The notes: generated from the letters alone by a model not told the origin. A stretch of 64,000 bases of DNA from UBA4416 sp048498515 (GCA_048498515.1 JBEHXV010000004.1:111750-175749), one strand, 5' to 3'; shown: positions 1 to 9,902, counted from the stretch's first letter. A program made the numbers and translations.

Positions 1-49
1 GCGCTCAGTTTTAGTACAATTAAGAATTTAAAAATACAATTAAATATAC

Positions 50-57
50 TACTTTTG
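50..57 (+). promoter_or_regulatory. candidate -7 promoter element for deoC
   Basis: TACTTTTG matches the Bacteroidota -7 consensus TAnnTTTG exactly and lies 31 bases before the deoC ATG. No clear -33 TTTG is visible upstream, so the assignment is tentative. Confidence 0.35.
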
Positions 58-88
58 AAGGAAATAACCTGTTTTAAAGAATATTAAC

Positions 89-991
89 ATGGCATATGAT
101 TTTAGGAACAGCCCAACAATAGACCAGGTTGGAATTGAAGAACGGGTAGCCCGTTTTAATACCCGAAGTATTAAAAAAGGCAGCAAAGTACAGGCGCTGA
201 AACTGGCCCTGAATATGATAGACCTGACTACGCTGGAAGGAAAAGATACCGAAGGAAAAGTAAAACAAATGTGCTATAAGGCCATGCATCCGCATGATGC
301 TTTGCCCGATTTGCCGAGCACAGCGGCTGTATGTGTTTATCCAACCCATGTCAAAACAGCAAAGGAAGCCTTAAAAGGCAGCAAGGTAAAAGTGGCCTCT
401 GTGTCCACCGCTTTTCCCAGCGGCAATTCAACCAGGGAAATAAAACTGGCCGATACTAAATTTGCGCTGGATGAAGGTGCCGATGAAATTGACATGGTGA
501 TAAGCCGTGGGGAATTTTTAAAAGGTAATTACGATTTTGTGTTTGATGAGATCGCTGCCATAAAAGCGCTTTGCAAAACATATAACGCCCGCCTGAAAGT
601 AATTTTTGAAACCGGCGAAATTTCTACTTTGGATAATGTACGCCGTGCCAGCGATATTGCCATTTATGCCGGCGCCGATTTTATTAAAACCTCCACCGGA
701 AAAATTGGCGTGGCCGCTACCATGCCGGTAACGCTGGTGATGCTGGATGCTATAAAAGATTATTACTTTAAAACCGGTACCATGGTGGGCATGAAACCCG
801 CAGGCGGTATCAGCACCGCTAAAGGCGCTTTGCAATACCTGGTAATGCTGCACGAAACACTGGGCAATGCCTGGCTCGATAACAAATGGTTTCGTTTTGG
901 CGCAAGTTCCCTGGCCAATGACCTGATCTTGCAATTAGAAAAAGAAGCGAAGGGGGTTTATTATAGTAAGGATTACATTTCTGTTGATTAA
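89..991 (+). CDS. deoC: deoxyribose-phosphate aldolase (DERA)
   Basis: This class I aldolase cleaves 2-deoxyribose-5-phosphate to glyceraldehyde-3-phosphate and acetaldehyde in deoxynucleoside catabolism. The Schiff-base lysine sits in FIKTSTGK (K200) and the second active-site lysine in MKPAGG (K236), both as in the E. coli enzyme. At 300 residues it is the long form found in animals and Bacteroidota; the E. coli enzyme has about 260. The start is the first ATG after a candidate -7 box. It is followed by a small secreted-protein gene and then by an aldehyde dehydrogenase. That neighbour could oxidise the acetaldehyde product, which suggests a catabolic operon (inference). Confidence 0.95.
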   Translation: MAYDFRNSPTIDQVGIEERVARFNTRSIKKGSKVQALKLALNMIDLTTLEGKDTEGKVKQMCYKAMHPHDALPDLPSTAAVCVYPTHVKTAKEALKGSKVKVASVSTAFPSGNSTREIKLADTKFALDEGADEIDMVISRGEFLKGNYDFVFDEIAAIKALCKTYNARLKVIFETGEISTLDNVRRASDIAIYAGADFIKTSTGKIGVAATMPVTLVMLDAIKDYYFKTGTMVGMKPAGGISTAKGALQYLVMLHETLGNAWLDNKWFRFGASSLANDLILQLEKEAKGVYYSKDYISVD

Positions 992-998
992 TGACAGC

Positions 999-1577
999 AT
1001 GAAGATGATAAATAAAGTTATAGCAGTCCTTTTATTGTTTGTTTCATCGCTGTTAATGGGTCAAACTGATACCATTTATAGAAGAGATGGAAAGCTGATA
1101 CCTTGTACCATAACATTAGTAAATGAAAGCGCTGTTTTTTTTAAAGACAAAAAGGGATATGGCGATCAGATTGAATTAAAAAATATAGCTCAATACAGTA
1201 AAAATGGGGTTTTATTGCCGGTAAGTATTCCTGCCGGTATTTCTTTGGATACCGCTTACAATGCTTTATTTGTAGATAATATAAACATTAATAAACTGGA
1301 TCTTAAGTTTTGTGAATTGGTTAACCTTGATGTTGGCTTTCATGGTGGTGATGCTTACATCTATATCGACTATGGCCAATTTATAGAAAATCCTCAAAAA
1401 ATAATTATCCGAAATAACAAAGGCATTGCCATGTCTTTCAATTCAATAGTAGGCGCTTTGAATTTTATGGAAAAGAATGGTTGGGAATACGTGAACCAAT
1501 CACTATCCACAAATAGTGTTATTGCAATTGGAAAAACAGCAACAATATATAAAATCCTGTTAAAACGAAAATCTTAA
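999..1577 (+). CDS. secreted protein of unknown function
   Basis: I do not recognise a named family. A signal peptide is clear (MKMINKVIAVLLLFVSSLLMGQ), and the mature protein begins with a short segment of the type D-x-I-x-R-x-D-G-x, common in Bacteroidota exported proteins. The ATG at 999 is chosen because an in-frame TTG at 984 would overlap the deoC stop and lengthen the signal peptide with polar residues. The ATG lies 7 bases after the deoC stop, so the gene is probably co-transcribed with deoC. There are no cysteine motifs and no membrane segment beyond the signal. Predicted length is 192 residues. Confidence 0.7.
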   Translation: MKMINKVIAVLLLFVSSLLMGQTDTIYRRDGKLIPCTITLVNESAVFFKDKKGYGDQIELKNIAQYSKNGVLLPVSIPAGISLDTAYNALFVDNININKLDLKFCELVNLDVGFHGGDAYIYIDYGQFIENPQKIIIRNNKGIAMSFNSIVGALNFMEKNGWEYVNQSLSTNSVIAIGKTATIYKILLKRKS

Positions 1578-1644
1578 ATAAACAACTGATCTCTCAGCGG
1601 TCTTGCTAAAGCCTGGCGGCCCTTTGCGGTTAAACAAATACACG

Positions 1645-3114
1645 ATGGCAAAAAAAGAAATAAAAAACCTGGAATACTTTACCGACTGGAAATATGCGCC
1701 GGCACCAGAAGCAACCGATCATATCCGTTTGCAAAAACAATATGAGCTGTTCATTAATGGTAAATTTGTGAAGCCAAATTCGGGCAAATACTTCGATACC
1801 ATTAATCCGGCAACTGAAGAAAAAATAGCCAGCATAGCCGAGGCCAATGAAAAAGATGTGGATGTTGCCGTGAAAGCCGCGCGCAACGCTTATGATAAAA
1901 CATGGAGCAAACTACCGGCAAAGGAACGGGCCAAATACATTTTCCGTATAGCCCGTCTCATCCAGGAACGCGCCCGCGAGTTATCGGTGATTGAAACCAT
2001 GAACGGTGGAAAACCCATTCGCGAAAGCCGCGACATTGATGTTCCTTTGGCAGCCAATCATTTTTTTTATTATGCCGGTTGGGCCGACAAGCTGGAATAT
2101 GCTTTCCCGAACCGTAACCCAAAATCACTGGGTGTTGCCGGACAGGTTATTCCATGGAATTTTCCACTACTCATGGCTGCCTGGAAAATTGCACCTGCTT
2201 TGGCAACCGGTAATACCGTTGTATTAAAACCTGCCGAAACAACTTCTTTAACCGCCTTAAAACTGGCCGAGATCATCCAGGAAAGTGGATTGCCTGATGG
2301 CGTGGTAAATATTGTTACCGGCCATGGTCCTGTGGGCGCATCCATTGTTAACCATAAGGACATTAACAAAATTGCTTTTACCGGAAGCACCAATGTTGGT
2401 AAATGGATCCAGAAAGCCGTTGCCGGTACCGATAAAAAATTAACGCTTGAATTAGGTGGCAAAGCAGCCAACATCGTTTTCGAAGATGCTCCCATTAACC
2501 AGGCTGTGGAAGGGATTGTGAACGGCATTTTCTTTAACCAGGGGCATGTGTGCTGCGCTGGCTCCCGCTTATTTGTTCAGGAAAGCGTAGCCGATGAAGT
2601 GATCCGTAAACTGAAAGACCGTTTGGAAACACTGGTGGTTGGCGATCCTCTGGACAAGAACACCGACATTGGCGCCATCAATTCGAAAATGCAATTGAAC
2701 AAAATTAATGAGTACTTAAAAATTGGCGTGAACGATGGGGCCGAAATGTATCAAAGCTCCTGCAGCATTCCTAAAAAAGGATTTTTTGTGCGTCCTACCT
2801 TATTCTTAAACACATCTCAATCGCACCGCATTTCGCAGGAAGAAATTTTTGGTCCTGTATTGGCCATTCAAACCTTCCGTACTATTGAAGAAGTGATTGA
2901 GAAAGCCAACAACATTCCGTATGGCTTAAGCGCCGGTGTGTGGACGGATAAAGGCTCACGCATTTTCAATTTAACCACAAAATTGCGCGCGGGTGTTATT
3001 TGGGCAAATACCTATAACAAATTTGACCCCACTTCGCCTTTTGGTGGTTACAAGGAAAGTGGTTTTGGCAGAGAAGGCGGATTGCATGGATTAATGCCGT
3101 ATCTGAAGTTTTAA
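1645..3114 (+). CDS. NAD(P)-dependent aldehyde dehydrogenase
   Basis: A full-length ALDH of 489 residues that oxidises an aldehyde to the carboxylic acid. The coenzyme-binding motif FTGSTNVGK (about 245-253), the general-base glutamate in LELGGK (E269) and the nucleophile in GHVCCAGSR (C303) are all present, as is the C-terminal PFGGYKESGFGRE segment. The ATG at 1645 is preferred over an upstream in-frame non-ATG start because the preceding residues look non-coding. Its position after deoC suggests that acetaldehyde is a substrate, but the substrate cannot be read from sequence. The next gene encodes a shortened paralogue; the pair resembles the two halves of ALDH16-type proteins. Confidence 0.9.
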   Translation: MAKKEIKNLEYFTDWKYAPAPEATDHIRLQKQYELFINGKFVKPNSGKYFDTINPATEEKIASIAEANEKDVDVAVKAARNAYDKTWSKLPAKERAKYIFRIARLIQERARELSVIETMNGGKPIRESRDIDVPLAANHFFYYAGWADKLEYAFPNRNPKSLGVAGQVIPWNFPLLMAAWKIAPALATGNTVVLKPAETTSLTALKLAEIIQESGLPDGVVNIVTGHGPVGASIVNHKDINKIAFTGSTNVGKWIQKAVAGTDKKLTLELGGKAANIVFEDAPINQAVEGIVNGIFFNQGHVCCAGSRLFVQESVADEVIRKLKDRLETLVVGDPLDKNTDIGAINSKMQLNKINEYLKIGVNDGAEMYQSSCSIPKKGFFVRPTLFLNTSQSHRISQEEIFGPVLAIQTFRTIEEVIEKANNIPYGLSAGVWTDKGSRIFNLTTKLRAGVIWANTYNKFDPTSPFGGYKESGFGREGGLHGLMPYLKF

Positions 3115-3120
3115 AAATCG

Positions 3121-3206
3121 CCACAGAGACACAAAGAACACTGAGAAAAATTCAGAATCCATCAACTAAAATAAATAATACCTCTGTGTCCTCTGTGACT
3201 CTGTGG
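3121..3206. repeat. intergenic inverted repeat (CACAGAG type)
   Basis: CCACAGAG at 3121-3128 pairs with CTCTGTGG at 3199-3206, and the right arm contains further CTCTGTG units. It fills the gap between the two ALDH genes. A similar inverted repeat with TTAACACAGAG arms lies at 19487-19600. Confidence 0.6.
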
Positions 3207-3222
3207 TGAAAAAGAAAAAGAA

Positions 3223-4101
3223 ATGGAAAGAATAGAAGTTTTAAAAACATACAAAATATTTATCGGGGGGCAATTTCCACGTACCGAAAGCGGGCGTTAT
3301 TATCCTTTAAAATTAAAGAACAACATGACTGTGAACGTTAGTTTATCTTCCAGGAAAGATTTCAGGAACGCTGTAGTGGCGGCCCGTGGCGCCTTTAGCG
3401 GATGGAGTGCAAGAGCGGCATTTAACCGCGGACAAATTTTATACCGCATTGCCGAAATGCTGGAAGGACGTAAAGAACAGTTTTTGGAAGAATTAAAACA
3501 GCTGGGCTATACGGCAGCAGCAGCTAAAAAAGAAGTGGAACAAAGCATCGACCGGCTGGTATACTATGCCGGTTGGTGCGATAAATATCAGCAATTGTTC
3601 AGCGCCGTAAACCCGGTGGCAAGCTCTCACTTTAATTTTTCGGTGCCTGAGCCAATGGGTGTAGTGGCTATCATGGCCGATGAATCAACCGCATTATTAG
3701 GTTTGGTTTCTGTAGTAGCGCCCTGCATTGCCGGTGGCAATACCTGCATTGTACTGGCGTCCGAAAGCAAGCCAACCTGCTCCATTACCTTTGCCGAAGT
3801 GGTTGCTACCAGCGATGTACCTGGAGGCGTTGTAAATATTGTAACCGGCAACCGTAAAGAACTGCACGCGCATTTCTCGTCGCACATGGATGTGAACGCT
3901 ATCATTAATTGCAATACCGAAAAAGACTTTAATAAAACCATTGGCGAAAATGCCTCGCTCAACGTAAAGCGTGTATTTACCTGGAACCGGAACTGGGCCG
4001 ATGAAAAAGAACAGGGCCCTTACTACATCACCGATTTGCAGGAACTGAAAACTACCTGGCACCCGATAGAAAATATAGGCATATCCGGTATTAAGTATTA
4101 A
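3223..4101 (+). CDS. short ALDH-like protein lacking the catalytic domain
   Basis: At 292 residues this is about 60% of an ALDH. It aligns with the N-terminal coenzyme-binding half: a start like IFIGGQFPRTESGRYY, the YYAGWCDKY segment, then PEPMGVVAI and GGVVNIVTGNRKE. It ends before any region equivalent to the catalytic cysteine, the ELGGK glutamate or the oligomerisation tail. The canonical PWNFP is replaced by MADES. There is no frameshift or downstream remainder, so this looks like a natural short form. It follows the active ALDH by 108 bases and probably partners it, as the second, inactive domain does in ALDH16 proteins (inference). Confidence 0.75.
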   Translation: MERIEVLKTYKIFIGGQFPRTESGRYYPLKLKNNMTVNVSLSSRKDFRNAVVAARGAFSGWSARAAFNRGQILYRIAEMLEGRKEQFLEELKQLGYTAAAAKKEVEQSIDRLVYYAGWCDKYQQLFSAVNPVASSHFNFSVPEPMGVVAIMADESTALLGLVSVVAPCIAGGNTCIVLASESKPTCSITFAEVVATSDVPGGVVNIVTGNRKELHAHFSSHMDVNAIINCNTEKDFNKTIGENASLNVKRVFTWNRNWADEKEQGPYYITDLQELKTTWHPIENIGISGIKY

Positions 4102-4142
4102 ATCTATTTATCTGACAATGCCACACACAATAGCGCGGCTTT

Positions 4143-4616
4143 TTATGTACTTTGATTAACAAATAGCCCCGGGTAATTTGACCGGAGCTCCCTGGTAAAT
4201 TCGTCCATCACATTATTTTTCGATAAAGCCCGCAAGGTTAAATGATAGGACTTGCCTTCTGATTCAAACGTTAAAATGGTTGAGTTTCTGAGGGCGATGA
4301 CAACAGAGTATCCTCCCAAAACCATTGGAAAGAAAGGCACCAGCAAACGTTCGATGTAGATTTTATAGGTGCCTGGGTCATTATAGATTCCATAAATCTG
4401 ATACATATCGTACAAGGCAAAAGCCAAAAGGGCAAAGCCAAGACTCAAAACAAACAGCCAGTTCTTCAGATCCTTTCCTTCTTTTATTTCCATGTGAGTA
4501 ATGGTCAGAAAACTGATGGTTTTGTAATTATAGTTATTTCTCAGCAAATGAACTCCTTCGTTGCTTAGTCCAAATTCGCTGGTTTGATGGCTGTATGATT
4601 TTTGTGCGTTTGTCAT
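4143..4616 (-). CDS. small membrane protein, unknown family
   Basis: A 157-residue protein with two predicted membrane helices (roughly residues 52-70 and 88-106) between a polar N-terminal segment and a C-terminal soluble tail ending NYPGLFVNQST. No catalytic motif or named family is recognised. It converges on the ALDH-like gene and is divergent from leuS, so it is probably transcribed alone. The layout (two helices, then a small beta-rich tail starting TILTFESEGKSYHLTLRAL) is that of small Bacteroidota inner-membrane proteins with no known role. Confidence 0.6.
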   Translation of the reverse strand: MTNAQKSYSHQTSEFGLSNEGVHLLRNNYNYKTISFLTITHMEIKEGKDLKNWLFVLSLGFALLAFALYDMYQIYGIYNDPGTYKIYIERLLVPFFPMVLGGYSVVIALRNSTILTFESEGKSYHLTLRALSKNNVMDEFTRELRSNYPGLFVNQST

Positions 4617-4658
4617 CGTCTTCCGGCCCTAATTTAACGAAATGTTTGGCTATTTACT

Positions 4659-4689
4659 ATTGTCTTTATAAGCGTAAACCTTATCTTTA
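4659..4689 (+). promoter_or_regulatory. candidate -33/-7 promoter for leuS
   Basis: ATTG at 4659-4662 and TATCTTTA at 4682-4689 are 19 bases apart, close to TTG-N19-TAnnTTTG. The last base of the -7 box is the A of an in-frame ATG at 4689. This makes that ATG an unlikely start and supports the one at 4713. Confidence 0.5.
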
Positions 4690-4712
4690 TGCTCCCAAAA
4701 TTAAAGGAACCC

Positions 4713-7478
4713 ATGGAATACAATTTTAAAGAGATCGAAAATAACTGGCAGGCATATTGGGCAAAGCATAAAACCTTTGCGGCAAAAGACGGCGGAGATA
4801 AACCACACTATTATGTACTGGATATGTTCCCTTATCCATCGGGCGCGGGCCTGCACGTAGGCCATCCTTTGGGTTATATTGCTTCTGATATTGTGGCACG
4901 TTACAAACGCCATAAGGGCTTTAATGTTCTGCACCCCATGGGTTACGATAGCTTTGGCTTACCGGCCGAACAATACGCCATACAAACCGGACAGCACCCA
5001 AAAATAACCACCGAACAAAACATTAACCGCTACCGTGAGCAGCTCGATAAAATTGGCTTTTCGTTTGACTGGGACCGCGAAGTAAGAACCTCTGATCCGG
5101 AGTATTATAAATGGACGCAATGGATCTTCATACAGATTTTTAATTCATGGTACAACAAAACAAGCGACAAGGCCGAGAACATCTCAACCCTTATTGCTGA
5201 ATTTGAAGCCAACGGAAATAAAAAAGTAAATGCCTGCTGCGATGAAGATGTGAAAATTTTTACCGCTGCCGAATGGAAAAGCTTTTCGGAAAAAGAACAA
5301 TCTGATACCTTAATGGCTTACCGCATTGCTTACCTGGGCGAAGCTTACGTGAACTGGTGCCCGGCTTTGGGAACGGTATTGGCTAACGATGAAATTAAAG
5401 ACGGTGTGAGTGAACGGGGCGGACATCCGGTAGAGCGTAAATTGATGAAACAATGGAGCATGCGTATCAGTGCCTATGCACAACGCTTGCTGGATGGATT
5501 GGATGAGTTGGACTGGACAGAGAGCTTAAAAGAAGCACAACGCAACTGGATTGGCCGTTCAGAAGGAACGAGTTTAAAGTTTACCATTAAAGATTCAAAA
5601 AATACCATCGAAGTATTTACCACGCGTCCCGATACGGTGTTTGGTGTCTCCTTTGTAACCCTAGCACCGGAGCATGAACTGGTGGAAAGCTTAACCACAC
5701 CTGATAACAAAGCAGCTGTTGAAGCCTACGTCACACAGGCTAAGAACCGTAGCGAGCGTGAGCGCCAGGCCGATGTAACCAAAATTACCGGCGTGTTCAC
5801 CGGCTCTTATGTAGAACATCCGTTTACCGGGAAACAGGTTCCCATCTGGATCGGTGATTATGTATTGGCGGGTTATGGCACAGGTGCCGTAATGGCCGTG
5901 CCGGCACACGATAGCAGGGACTACAGCTTTGCCAAACATTTTGGTTTACCGATCCTTGAGGTTGTAAAAGGTGGCGACCTTGAAAAAGAATCATACGATG
6001 CCAAAGAAGGCATCCTCATCAATTCCGATTTCCTGAACGGCTTACAGGTGAAAGATGCCATGAAACTCGCCATTATTGAAATTGAACTGAAGAAATTAGG
6101 AAAAGGAAAAGTGAACTTCCGTTTGCGCGACGCCGTGTTTGGTCGTCAGCGTTACTGGGGCGAGCCAATCCCGGTGTATTACAAAAATGATATTCCCTAC
6201 GCTTTAAACGAGAACGAATTGCCTTTGGTATTACCGGAGGTGGATAAATACTTACCTACCGAAGACGGTGAACCGCCATTGGCGCGTGCTTCCTCATCCT
6301 GGAAATACAAAGGTGAATATGATTACGAGCACAGCACCATGCCGGGCTGGGCAGGCAGCTCCTGGTATTTCCTGCGTTACATGGACGCGCATAATGGTTC
6401 GGCGTTTGCCGATAAAACATTAATGGATTACTGGAAACAGGTTGACCTGTACATTGGCGGCAGTGAGCATGCTACCGGGCATTTATTGTACGTCCGTTTC
6501 TGGACCAAATTCCTGAAAGACCTTGGCTACATTGCTGTGGATGAACCGGCCAAGACGCTGATTAATCAAGGGATGATACAGGGAAGGAGTAATTTTGTAT
6601 ACCGGGTGAACGGAACAAATAAATTCGTTTCGGCTGGACTAAAAAAAGATTATGATACCAGTGCGTTGAACGTTGATATTAATATTGTCAATAATGATGT
6701 ATTGGATATTGAAGCATTTAAAAAGTGGAGAGAGGATTTTAAAAATGCTGAATTTATTTTAGAAGATGGGAAATATATCTGCGGAGTAGAAATCGAGAAA
6801 ATGTCTAAATCAAAATTCAACGTTCAAACTCCTGACGACATTGCCGAAAAATTTGGTGCCGATACTTTACGCCTATACGAAATGTTCCTTGGTCCTTTAG
6901 AGCAAAGTAAACCCTGGAATACCAATGGGATTACCGGCGTGCATGGTTTCCTTAAAAAATTGTGGAAGTTGTTTTACGGTTCGGGATCGCTCAGCGTGAC
7001 AAATGATGAACCAAGCAAAGGCGAATTAAAAACCCTGCACAAAACCATTAAAAAAATTACCGAAGACATTGAGCGCTTCTCTTTCAATACATCGGTGAGT
7101 AATTTTATGATCTGTGTGAATGAATTAACAGATGCCAAATGTAATAAACGTGCTATTCTTGAACCTTTATTAATTTGCCTGTCGCCATACGCGCCGCACA
7201 TTACCGAAGAGCTTTGGAAACAGCTGGGTCATAACGAAAGCATTTCTACCGAGCCGTTCCCTGATGTTAATGAAGCTTACCTGGTTGACGACAGTGTAAA
7301 TTATCCTGTGTCGTTCAATGGTAAAGTAAAATTTACCCTGGAACTGGCCGCTACCTTAAGCCCTGCTGAAGTAGAAGCTTTGGTGAGGGCCAATGAAAAC
7401 ACGATCAAGTTTTTAGATGGAAAAGAACCTAAAAAAGTGATCGTGGTTCATAAGAAGATCGTGAACATGGTGGTTTAA
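4713..7478 (+). CDS. leuS: leucyl-tRNA synthetase
   Basis: A class Ia synthetase charging tRNA-Leu, 921 residues from this start. The HIGH signature appears as HVGH in SGAGLHVGHPLGY near the N-terminus and the KMSKS loop as EKMSKSKFNV in the C-terminal half. The CP1 editing domain is present (TTRPDTVFGV, VPAHDSRDYSFAKHFG). An insert of about 60 residues before KMSKS, containing NFVYRVNGTNKF, is typical of Bacteroidota LeuRS. An ATG 24 bases upstream (4689) is also in frame, but it coincides with the candidate -7 box and the family homology starts at MEYNFKEI. The gene's stop lies 3 bases from the stop of the convergent anti-sigma gene. Confidence 0.96.
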   Translation: MEYNFKEIENNWQAYWAKHKTFAAKDGGDKPHYYVLDMFPYPSGAGLHVGHPLGYIASDIVARYKRHKGFNVLHPMGYDSFGLPAEQYAIQTGQHPKITTEQNINRYREQLDKIGFSFDWDREVRTSDPEYYKWTQWIFIQIFNSWYNKTSDKAENISTLIAEFEANGNKKVNACCDEDVKIFTAAEWKSFSEKEQSDTLMAYRIAYLGEAYVNWCPALGTVLANDEIKDGVSERGGHPVERKLMKQWSMRISAYAQRLLDGLDELDWTESLKEAQRNWIGRSEGTSLKFTIKDSKNTIEVFTTRPDTVFGVSFVTLAPEHELVESLTTPDNKAAVEAYVTQAKNRSERERQADVTKITGVFTGSYVEHPFTGKQVPIWIGDYVLAGYGTGAVMAVPAHDSRDYSFAKHFGLPILEVVKGGDLEKESYDAKEGILINSDFLNGLQVKDAMKLAIIEIELKKLGKGKVNFRLRDAVFGRQRYWGEPIPVYYKNDIPYALNENELPLVLPEVDKYLPTEDGEPPLARASSSWKYKGEYDYEHSTMPGWAGSSWYFLRYMDAHNGSAFADKTLMDYWKQVDLYIGGSEHATGHLLYVRFWTKFLKDLGYIAVDEPAKTLINQGMIQGRSNFVYRVNGTNKFVSAGLKKDYDTSALNVDINIVNNDVLDIEAFKKWREDFKNAEFILEDGKYICGVEIEKMSKSKFNVQTPDDIAEKFGADTLRLYEMFLGPLEQSKPWNTNGITGVHGFLKKLWKLFYGSGSLSVTNDEPSKGELKTLHKTIKKITEDIERFSFNTSVSNFMICVNELTDAKCNKRAILEPLLICLSPYAPHITEELWKQLGHNESISTEPFPDVNEAYLVDDSVNYPVSFNGKVKFTLELAATLSPAEVEALVRANENTIKFLDGKEPKKVIVVHKKIVNMVV

Positions 7479-7481
7479 TAA

Positions 7482-9902
7482 CTAATGCATCTCATATTTT
7501 ATTGTATCTGATGCAAATGCAGGCTGTGCACAAGGAAAAATAACCGGCAGCAATCTTGTCCGTGTGTCTTCACGTTTTTGAACCAGTTTTTGCCTGGCTG
7601 CTTCTTTTGTTTCAAATAGCTGGTAATTAATTTCTCTGGCAAAATCAGTATCGGGGTTCAGTCCAAAATTGCCATTGAGTTTTTTATCCAGTTCATCTTC
7701 TTTTATGGAAGCCAGCTCTATCGTATACGGTTGCGCTTTTGCATTTTCAATGACATGGTAATAGGCCTGGTTGCCTTTAAAACCAACAGTTACTACCGAA
7801 TACTTAATGAGTTCATTCAGCTTTTCTGAAAACACATTGCCATTGCTGTTCATTAATTGAAAACTGCTGAGCTTGTCGGGGATCATGTAAGACATAACTT
7901 TGTCGTAATCTTTAAAATTAGAAACCGACACAGAGATGGGCTCGTATTTTATCACCGCTTTCTTTCCTGATTTAGGATCGGTATAATCCAACGTACTCCT
8001 ATTAATAGTTGATTCACTCACATATTTATCCACATTGTTCCAGCCGGTTTGTGTAATGGGTGCCGATAAATAATTAGTTGCCGGAGCTGAGCTTGGCAAT
8101 CCGAGTTGCCTGTAGGCTTCTTTCATGTTCAGGTTTAACTCTTCATAAAATACGGTCGAGGTTCTCAAGGACTCATTATTCAGGTGTTTAAAATATTCCT
8201 CCGCCGCGACCTGTGATTTTTTATTTTCATCTTCATACATTTTTGTCAGGGCATCATTTACTGCTTTTCCATACACTCTTCTTTTTTCATCAAAATACTT
8301 TTGCAGCTTTTGGCTTTGCCTGTCACTTATTTCAACACAACCATCTTTGCGTGAATAAAATTCAAGAAACTTGTTCTTTAGTTCTCCACTTGCACGAACA
8401 GCCGCCAGGCTGTCTATCTCATATAAATTCTGATCCAGGTTTTGGATATACAAATTTAAAATTCCCGCATCGCAGGTTTTAAAAATGACCTTTAAACGTT
8501 CTTCGAATTCTTTAGTAGCCAGAATGGTGTGATTAAATTGCTTAGCCCAAATAGCTCTGATCCTGGCAGGATTGATCTCTGTGCAACCTTCACTGCCATC
8601 ATTCGCATCATCTACTTCCCATCCTTCTTTCTTTTGTATATACTTTATCAGGCTATTCACATCGCTTTCGGTCAATTGGCCCTCGAAAACAGTCATGGCT
8701 GCTTTTCCATTTTCCTTATAAATTTTAGTAGCATAAGGATCGCCTTCTTTTATCATCCTTTCATTATTCAGGATATACCGTTTCAACCAATCGCCACCAG
8801 GAACACGTTTTAATACTCCTGCCAGCCCTGGTCCGGTTAATTTTTGGTCCGTCATGGTATGGCATACCGCGCAATTTTGCTTAAACAATTTTTCTCCCGG
8901 GCTCAATGCCAAACTTTGCCTTCCTCCTCCATGACTTGTAGCAACCTCATCAAATGAGTATTCGCCTCCTTCCGATTCGCCACCAAACACCGGTGGCGCA
9001 GCCGGAGCATTAAACTGGCAATAGCCACTGAAGGAATAATAAATACTATCCGTCAGCTTTTTGTTTTTGACGTCAAAGCCCATTCCCTTTAAAGAATCCA
9101 GAAAATGCTCAGGATAAAAATCAAGCCCTGTAATATCAACCGTTGTCAGCTTTTTTCGCATGGCTTTCGGGTCAACCCAGTTAATGCTGCCATCGACTTT
9201 ACGCTCGCCCTTAAACAACATCATGTCTTTCTTGTTATTGTTTACCGGCACATTTACATTCAATGGCTTGCTTTGGTTGATCGCCAGGTTCTCTTCTCCA
9301 TCCCTTGCATTAATGTAAAACATACCGCCTGTTTCCAGCAGCTTACCATTGCTCATGGTATTTAAACCGGCTTTCATAATGTCAAGAGGCGTCATGGCTT
9401 CCTTTACTTCAAGGTCAATAATTCCTTCGGGACTACTGCCAAACTTGTTTACAAATGATCCGGCGGGAACAGAAATTACAATGCCTTTTTGTGTCTCAAT
9501 AATGGTATCTCTTAACGGATTGAGCTTAAATACCTGGGCCTCCAATGCTTTATCTGCTTCCGACCAATTGGTGGTTCCCTGCTCGTTTAGTTCATACAGG
9601 ATATTATTGCCTGGTTTACTAACTGCATTCTTTACCAATAAAACAGCGCCTACAACCGTAATAGCAATAGCTAAACCAATGGCCACTTTTTTAATAAGCT
9701 GTTTTGTTTTTACTGTTTTAAAGGACGAAGAAACCTGGTTCTTCAGGCCCATGCGTTTTATGCCTTCTATAACCTGCAGTTGCTGCTCATATTCTTTTTT
9801 CAATTCAGCATTGTTTGCCAGTTCTTTTTCGAACGTAGCTTTATCGCTTGCTGATAATTCGTTGTGGATGTATTTGGCGATGATATCTGTAAATGTTTTC
9901 AT
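7482..9902 (-). CDS. membrane anti-sigma factor with periplasmic cytochrome c domain
   Basis: An 806-residue protein with an unusual domain order. Residues 1-65 resemble the cytosolic anti-sigma region of Bacteroidota ECF partners (DIIAKYIHNELSASDKATFE). One membrane helix spans about 72-92. A periplasmic beta-rich region follows at 130-300 (PAGSF, LEVKEAMTP, GGMFYINARDG). A c-type haem motif CAVCH lies at 344-348 with a possible distal ligand M403 in KAAMTVFEG. A long alpha-helical C-terminal part has no recognised family. It follows the sigma factor gene by 11 bases on the same strand. I infer a sigma/anti-sigma pair in which haem redox state or ligand binding controls sigma release. Direct evidence is domain order only. 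Confidence 0.75.
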   Translation of the reverse strand: MKTFTDIIAKYIHNELSASDKATFEKELANNAELKKEYEQQLQVIEGIKRMGLKNQVSSSFKTVKTKQLIKKVAIGLAIAITVVGAVLLVKNAVSKPGNNILYELNEQGTTNWSEADKALEAQVFKLNPLRDTIIETQKGIVISVPAGSFVNKFGSSPEGIIDLEVKEAMTPLDIMKAGLNTMSNGKLLETGGMFYINARDGEENLAINQSKPLNVNVPVNNNKKDMMLFKGERKVDGSINWVDPKAMRKKLTTVDITGLDFYPEHFLDSLKGMGFDVKNKKLTDSIYYSFSGYCQFNAPAAPPVFGGESEGGEYSFDEVATSHGGGRQSLALSPGEKLFKQNCAVCHTMTDQKLTGPGLAGVLKRVPGGDWLKRYILNNERMIKEGDPYATKIYKENGKAAMTVFEGQLTESDVNSLIKYIQKKEGWEVDDANDGSEGCTEINPARIRAIWAKQFNHTILATKEFEERLKVIFKTCDAGILNLYIQNLDQNLYEIDSLAAVRASGELKNKFLEFYSRKDGCVEISDRQSQKLQKYFDEKRRVYGKAVNDALTKMYEDENKKSQVAAEEYFKHLNNESLRTSTVFYEELNLNMKEAYRQLGLPSSAPATNYLSAPITQTGWNNVDKYVSESTINRSTLDYTDPKSGKKAVIKYEPISVSVSNFKDYDKVMSYMIPDKLSSFQLMNSNGNVFSEKLNELIKYSVVTVGFKGNQAYYHVIENAKAQPYTIELASIKEDELDKKLNGNFGLNPDTDFAREINYQLFETKEAARQKLVQKREDTRTRLLPVIFPCAQPAFASDTIKYEMH

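Noticed and set aside
984..998. A TTG start for the secreted-protein gene after deoC
   Set aside because: It would overlap the deoC stop and place polar residues before the signal peptide. The ATG at 999 is better.
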